Part shown: in pieces, positions 59,983-64,000 of the stretch
Position numbering within the stretch: position 1 is the stretch's first letter
How the letters are laid out: each line of letters starts with the position of its first letter
Origin: Allostella vacuolata
GTDB lineage: Bacteria > Pseudomonadota > Alphaproteobacteria > ATCC43930 > Allostellaceae
Direction: 5' to 3'
NCBI GenBank assembly: GCA_006739055.1
Contig: AP019702.1
Span: 1,612,501 to 1,676,500 of the forward strand
Length of the DNA stretch: 64,000 nucleotides
Made by a program: the position numbers and the translations under genes
Notes under the pieces: generated by a model
Database searches by the model: none
The model's input: only the letters and a program-made list of their open reading frames with translations
What the model was told of the DNA's origin: nothing

Positions 59983-60934
59983 CGATGGCGATCGCGGCCA
60001 GCACCAGGGCCAGCGCCGCGAACTCCGTGAAGCCGAGCGGCTCCCCCAGCAGGATCGCGCTGGAGATGACGCCGACCGCCGGGATCGCCAGCGTGCTGAT
60101 GGAGGCGATGCTGGCCGGCAGCCGGTCGAGGATGCGGTACCAAGTGTAGTGGCACCAGATCATGGCGACGGTCGAGGCGTAGATCAGCCCGACCCAGCCC
60201 ATGGCACTGACGGCGGCCGGGTCGGGCAGGGGCGCCAGGATGAGCGCCAGCAGGATCAGCGGCGGGCTGCCGACGAGGAGCTGCCAGGTGGTGAGCTGGG
60301 CGGGCGAATAGCCCCAGCGCCGGCCCTTCACCAGCATCGTCCCGATCGCCCAGGCGAAGGCCGATCCCAGCATCAGCAGGGGCCCGCGCAGGTCGCCGCC
60401 GATCCGCCCGATCTCGGGCAGGATCAGCACGGCCAGGCCGGCCGCGCCCAGGAACAGGGCGACGACCTTCCGCAGGGTCAGCTTCTCGCCCAGCATCGGG
60501 GCAGCCATGACGGTGGAGATGACCGGCATCAGGTAGGCGATGATGCCGGCGCGCCCGGCCGCCATGTAGGCCAGCCCGAACCCGGTCAGCACGTGCCACA
60601 GGGTCACGTTGATGAGGGAGATCAGGATCAGCGGCCCGACCAGCGCGCGCGGCGGCAGCCGCATCCGCTCGCCTGTGGCGCGCACCAGCAGCAGCATGCC
60701 GACGGTGGCGATCAGCAGGCAGATCGCGCGGAACATCCAGGGACCGAGTTCCGCCACCGCGGGTTTCATCATCGGCCAGTTGACGCCCCACAGGAGCGAC
60801 ATGACCGCGAGCAGCCACAGGGTGGAGCGGTCGATGGAGCGTCCGTCCGGCACGCGGGCCGGACGGGACGGGGGCGCCGGCGCGGGCGCCGCGGTCGGAC
60901 TGGGGGCCGCGGCGGGCCGGCTGGCGTCGGTCAT
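59957..60934 (-). CDS. EamA-family (DMT superfamily) metabolite transporter
   Basis: A 325-residue protein with a Pro/Ala-rich N-terminal tail (about 1-33) and ten hydrophobic segments in two EamA repeats (AVMSLLWGVNWPMMKPAVAE starts the first; GSAFAWAIGTMLVKGRRWG the second). The family exports amino acids or other metabolites. ATG 60934 is chosen; 18 more residues are possible from 60988 but are not family-like. It overlaps the epimerase tail-to-tail, which leaves no room for a terminator. Confidence 0.88.
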   Translation of the reverse strand: MTDASRPAAAPSPTAAPAPAPPSRPARVPDGRSIDRSTLWLLAVMSLLWGVNWPMMKPAVAELGPWMFRAICLLIATVGMLLLVRATGERMRLPPRALVGPLILISLINVTLWHVLTGFGLAYMAAGRAGIIAYLMPVISTVMAAPMLGEKLTLRKVVALFLGAAGLAVLILPEIGRIGGDLRGPLLMLGSAFAWAIGTMLVKGRRWGYSPAQLTTWQLLVGSPPLILLALILAPLPDPAAVSAMGWVGLIYASTVAMIWCHYTWYRILDRLPASIASISTLAIPAVGVISSAILLGEPLGFTEFAALALVLAAIAIVIRPKAAG

Positions 60935-61030
60935 GAGGCGGCGATTGTCCGGGCTGCGGCCCGGCGATGCAACCATCCTGGGCAACATGCCCAGGATGCA
61001 GGCAGCGCATGGCGCGCCGGCGCTCCCCCG

Positions 61031-62092
61031 TCAGGCGATCCGGCTGGGTTCGCAAGGCGCGAGCAGGGGGTCGCGGCGGCCCGTGCGGATCTCCTCGGCG
61101 ACGAGGCGGCCGATCGCCGGGGCCAGCGTGACGCCGGAATGGAGGACGGCGACGTAGAGCCCTGCGATGCCGGGGGCGGGGCCGACGATGGGCAGGCCGT
61201 CCAGGGGGATCGGGCGGCGGCCGAGCACCACCTGCTCGGGCTCCGGTGCGCCGCCGCGGAGCAGCCGGCGCAGATCGTCGAGCAGCCGCCGGCCGGCCGT
61301 CTCCAGGTCGCTGCGGCCGTCGAAGCCGGCGCTGGCGACCAGCCGGCCGCAGCCGTCCTGGCGCAGGTGCAGCGCCGGCGCCAGGACGAGGCCGTTCAGC
61401 AGCGGGGCGCAGGGCCGGGTGGCGAGCAGCAGGGCGGGCGGGTCGGCGACCGGCAGCGTCAGGCCGGCCCCGGCGGCCAGCGCCGCCGTGCCGGCGCCGG
61501 CCGCCAGGACCACGAGGTCGGCCGCCAGGGCGCCGGTCGCGGTTTCGATGCCGACCACCCGCCCGGCCTGCCGGCCGAGCGCCAGCGCCGGCCGCCCGGT
61601 CACGATCCCGACCCCCATCCGGCGGGCGTCGGCCAGCAGCGCCAGCGCGGTCGCCAGCGGCTCGACCGCGCCCTCGCCGGGGGCATGCACGGCCAGTTGC
61701 GGCGGCGATGCCAGCGCCGGCTCCAGCCGGGCGGCCTCGGCCCGATCGACGAGGCGGGCCGCGCAGCCCCAGGCGGCGTGCCGGGCCGCCCAGGCCCTGA
61801 GCCGGTCGGGCGGCTGGTCCCAGAGCAGCCCGCCCGTCCAGGCGACGCGGATCGACGGCACCTCGCCCGCCAGCCGGCGCCACTCCGCCATGGCGTGGAC
61901 GCGCAGCCGGACATAGGGCTCGGGCGCGCCCCAGCCGGCATTGATCCAGGCGAGCGAGCGGCGGGTGGCGACGCCGCCCGGCTCCCCCGCCTCGACCAGG
62001 GTGACGCGGGCGCCGTCGCGGGCGAGATGCCAGGCGATCGCCGCGCCGACGATGCCGGCGCCGACGACCAGGATGTGCGGGCGGTCGTTCAT
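61031..62092 (-). CDS. FAD-dependent oxidoreductase (DAO family, glycine/D-amino-acid oxidase-like)
   Basis: A 353-residue flavoprotein. ILVVGAGIVGAAIAWHLA (about residues 7-24) binds FAD. RRSLAWINAGWG (about 44-55) is the covalent/active-site region of sarcosine and D-amino-acid oxidases, and the C-terminal GLYVAVLHSGVTLAPAIG closes the FAD site. It oxidises an amino acid or amine. It lies upstream of the DMT exporter on the same strand after a 96-base gap. Only loosely similar to the FAD enzyme at 26295-27572. Confidence 0.9.
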   Translation of the reverse strand: MNDRPHILVVGAGIVGAAIAWHLARDGARVTLVEAGEPGGVATRRSLAWINAGWGAPEPYVRLRVHAMAEWRRLAGEVPSIRVAWTGGLLWDQPPDRLRAWAARHAAWGCAARLVDRAEAARLEPALASPPQLAVHAPGEGAVEPLATALALLADARRMGVGIVTGRPALALGRQAGRVVGIETATGALAADLVVLAAGAGTAALAAGAGLTLPVADPPALLLATRPCAPLLNGLVLAPALHLRQDGCGRLVASAGFDGRSDLETAGRRLLDDLRRLLRGGAPEPEQVVLGRRPIPLDGLPIVGPAPGIAGLYVAVLHSGVTLAPAIGRLVAEEIRTGRRDPLLAPCEPSRIA

Positions 62093-62149
62093 GGACCGGC
62101 GTCAGATCGCGATGTCCGCGCCGCTTGTCAACCCGCTGCCCCTCGGTCG

Positions 62150-62460
62150 CAGCGTTCCCTGACCTCGCTCGGCACGAGGAGATCTTCCTTTCTCCACGGG
62201 CGCCAATGCAGATGGTCCTGGACAGGAACGGGGCGTTGCCCATCGGTCATAGCGTCCCTCGACTTCGCTCGGGATGAGGGGGCTCGGGATGAGGGGGCTC
62301 TCCATTGGCGGAAGTGCTGGTGGAATAAAGAAAATCTCCTCACCCCGACAGTAGTCGAGGGGCGCATTGACGGCTGGCCAAGGCTCCTGGTTTCATCCCC
62401 GGCGGGTCGGGCCAACCGGTGGGAACTCATCCCGAGCGAACTCGATGGACGCCGTGGCCG
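62150..62460. repeat. Intergenic interspersed-repeat patch
   Basis: This 445-base gap (62093-62537) contains several degenerate copies of one short element, best seen as CCCTCGACTTCGCTCGGGATG (about 62254-62274): ACCTCGCTCGGCACGAGG at 62162-62179, a form near 62341-62366 and an inverse CATCCCGAGCGAACTCGATGG at 62427-62447. It also holds two adjacent copies of GGGATGAGGGGGCTC (about 62270-62300). Such CTCG-rich elements are scattered in intergenic DNA of many Alphaproteobacteria. No gene is visible here and the sequence is less GC-biased than its surroundings. Confidence 0.5.
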
Positions 62461-62537
62461 GTGCGCTGGTCGGCAGCTGCGGCCCAGGATGTCGAGCCGA
62501 TGCCCCGGGGAGGAGGGTCCCTCCCCGGGGTATCGGC

Positions 62538-64000
62538 CTACATCGGGTGCTGCGCCGGGGCCGCGGCCGGAACCGGGCCGTGGCCGTGCGGGGCGGGTGC
62601 CGGCTGCGGGGCGTCGTGCCGCTTCAGCGGGCGGTTGCCGGCCAGCGCGCGCAGCAGGACGTAGAAGACCGGGGTCAGGAACAGGCCGAAGAAGGTGACG
62701 CCGATCATCCCGGCGAACACCGCGACGCCCATCGCCTGGCGCATCTCCGCGCCGGCCCCGGTCGAGGTGACCAGCGGCACCACGCCCATGACGAAGGCGA
62801 GCGAGGTCATCAGGATCGGCCGCAGGCGCAGGCGGCTCGCTTCCACCGCCGCCTCCCTGGGCGTTCGCCCGGCGAATTCCAGCTCGCGGGCGAACTCCAC
62901 GATCAGGATCGAGTTCTTCGCCGACAGGCCGACCAGCACGATCAGGCCGATCTGGGTGAAGATGTTGTTGTCGCCGTTCTCGAGCCACACCCCGGTCATG
63001 GCCGCGAGCAGCCCCATGGGCACGATCATGATGATCGAGATCGGCAGGGTCAGGCTCTCGTACTGGGCGGCCAGCACCAGGAAGACCAGCAGGAGCGCCA
63101 GCGGGAAGACCAGCACGCCCGAGTTGCCGGCGATGATCTCCTGGTAGGTGAGCTCGGTCCACTCGAAGCCGATGCCCTTGGGCAGGGTCTCGGCGGCGAT
63201 GCGCTCGACCGCGGCCTGGGCCTCGCCGGACGAGAAGCCGGGTGCCGGCCCGGCGTTGATGTCGGCGGCGAGGAAGCCGTTGTAGCGCATGGCCCGGTCG
63301 GGCCCGGAGGTCTCGCGGATCTTCAGCACCGCCGACAGCGGCACCATGTCGCCGTTGGTTGAGCGGACCTTGAGCTGGCCGATGTCGTCGGCGCGCGCCC
63401 GGAAGGGGGCGTCCGCCTGGACCCGCACCGAGTAGGTGCGGCCGAACAGGTTGAAGTCGTTGACGTAGACCGAGCCCAGATAGACCTGCATCGTCTCGAA
63501 CAGGTCGGCCAGCGGCACCCCCAGCTGGCGGGCCTTGACGCGGTCGATGTCGACGTCGAGCTGCGGCACGTTGAGCTGGAAGCTGGAGAACAGGCCGGCG
63601 ATCTCCGGCGCCTTGGCGGCCGCCGCCATGAACGCCTTGGTCGCCTGGTCGAGCGCCTCGTAGCCGAGGCCGGCGCGGTCCTCGATCTGCAGCTTGAAGC
63701 CGCCGATCGTGCCCAGCCCCTGCACCGGCGGCGGCGGGAACATGGCGATGAAGGCGTCCTCGATGCCGGCGAACTGCTGGTTGAGCTGGCCTGCGATCGC
63801 CATCCCGCTCAGGCCCGGGTCCTTGCGGTCCTTGAAGTCCTTGAGGGTGACGAAGACGACGCCGGCGTTGGAGCTGTTGGTGAAGCCGTTGATCGACAGC
63901 CCGGGGAAGGCCACCGCCCCCTCGACCCCTGGATGGGCCATCGCGATCTCGCTCATCCGGCTGATCACCTTCTCGGTGCGGTCGAGCGTGGCGGCGTTGG
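62538..64000 (-). CDS. RND-family multidrug efflux permease (HAE1/MexF type), 5' end outside window
   Basis: The visible part is the C-terminal 486 codons, stop at 62538; the frame is still open at 64000 (LDRTEKVISRMSEIAM), so the start lies beyond the edge. The second periplasmic porter loop, then transmembrane helices with PLALLLVFLVLAAQYESL, GLIVLVGLSAKNSILIVEFA, RLRPILMTSLAFVMGVVPL and GMIGVTFFGLFLTPVFYVLL are typical of MexF/OqxB-like pumps. It uses the proton gradient to expel drugs with a membrane-fusion protein and an outer-membrane channel. The tail is His/Pro-rich (RHDAPQPAPAPHGHGPVPAA). Confidence 0.93.
   Translation of the reverse strand, partial: NAATLDRTEKVISRMSEIAMAHPGVEGAVAFPGLSINGFTNSSNAGVVFVTLKDFKDRKDPGLSGMAIAGQLNQQFAGIEDAFIAMFPPPPVQGLGTIGGFKLQIEDRAGLGYEALDQATKAFMAAAAKAPEIAGLFSSFQLNVPQLDVDIDRVKARQLGVPLADLFETMQVYLGSVYVNDFNLFGRTYSVRVQADAPFRARADDIGQLKVRSTNGDMVPLSAVLKIRETSGPDRAMRYNGFLAADINAGPAPGFSSGEAQAAVERIAAETLPKGIGFEWTELTYQEIIAGNSGVLVFPLALLLVFLVLAAQYESLTLPISIIMIVPMGLLAAMTGVWLENGDNNIFTQIGLIVLVGLSAKNSILIVEFARELEFAGRTPREAAVEASRLRLRPILMTSLAFVMGVVPLVTSTGAGAEMRQAMGVAVFAGMIGVTFFGLFLTPVFYVLLRALAGNRPLKRHDAPQPAPAPHGHGPVPAAAPAQHPM

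Noticed and set aside
1-64000. CRISPR arrays, tRNA or rRNA genes
   Set aside because: No regularly spaced repeats, cloverleaf-like segments or conserved rRNA stretches were found on reading both strands by eye; short tRNAs could still be missed without a covariance search.

Overview
The window is a very GC-rich stretch (by eye near 70% G+C) of a proteobacterial chromosome. It most likely comes from an alphaproteobacterium, possibly a Rhodospirillales-type soil or water organism. The best lineage marker is a NepR-like anti-sigma protein (43988-44227), a family known only from Alphaproteobacteria. The gene style fits too: dense operons with many 4-base ATGA/GTGA overlaps, MlrC/M81 proteins, hydantoinase/oxoprolinase subunits and amidases. 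I see no rRNA, tRNA, CRISPR array, transposase or phage gene. Both edges cut genes: a crotonase on the left and an RND efflux pump on the right.

Layout. 1-8.2 kb is one co-directional catabolic operon: crotonase, HyuA, HyuB, NAD-dependent epimerase, SDR, GntR regulator, alpha/beta hydrolase. 8.2-9.8 kb holds a GNAT acetyltransferase, a ZIP metal transporter and a Fic-protein remnant. 9.8-16 kb is a propionate block: thioesterase-prpD-prpC-prpB on the minus strand, facing a RamB/PrpR-like regulator. Two inverted copies of a TTGCA-(A/G)ATATTGC element lie in the divergent promoter region. 16-22.3 kb is a vitamin B12-controlled island: cobalamin riboswitch-nrdA-nrdB converges on cobalamin riboswitch-metE. 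22.3-24.6 kb carries a second, about 97% identical prpB copy joined to an amidase. 24.6-27.6 kb has an acetyltransferase, a HAD hydrolase and a FAD oxidoreductase.

27.6-33.4 kb is the least familiar part: two related P-loop GTPases (one membrane-anchored, one fused to DUF697) flank a membrane protein/ABC exporter operon and a VapBC toxin-antitoxin pair. 33.4-43.9 kb has an MFS transporter, an M81 protein, a GDYXXLXY/DUF2157 membrane pair, an amidohydrolase, a CorA-type transporter coupled to a tiny membrane protein, and a PQQ-type dehydrogenase lipoprotein with a DUF2231 membrane partner. 43.9-46.6 kb is regulatory: NepR, a DUF4394 exported protein, and an ECF sigma factor with a RskA-type anti-sigma factor. 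46.6-64 kb has an ALDH7-type dehydrogenase, an HPP/CBS protein, an amidase, a methyltransferase, two more M81 proteins around a glycosyltransferase, an amidohydrolase-MFS-epimerase operon, a DMT exporter, a FAD oxidoreductase and the RND pump.

How it works together (inference). The window reads as a chromosomal region for scavenging amides, cyclic amides, peptides and short-chain acids. Propionyl-CoA is burned through a complete methylcitrate set. Two core reactions that can be done with or without B12 (deoxynucleotide synthesis and methionine synthesis) have their B12-independent enzymes side by side here, each behind a cobalamin riboswitch. That implies B12-dependent counterparts (NrdJ, MetH) elsewhere in the genome.
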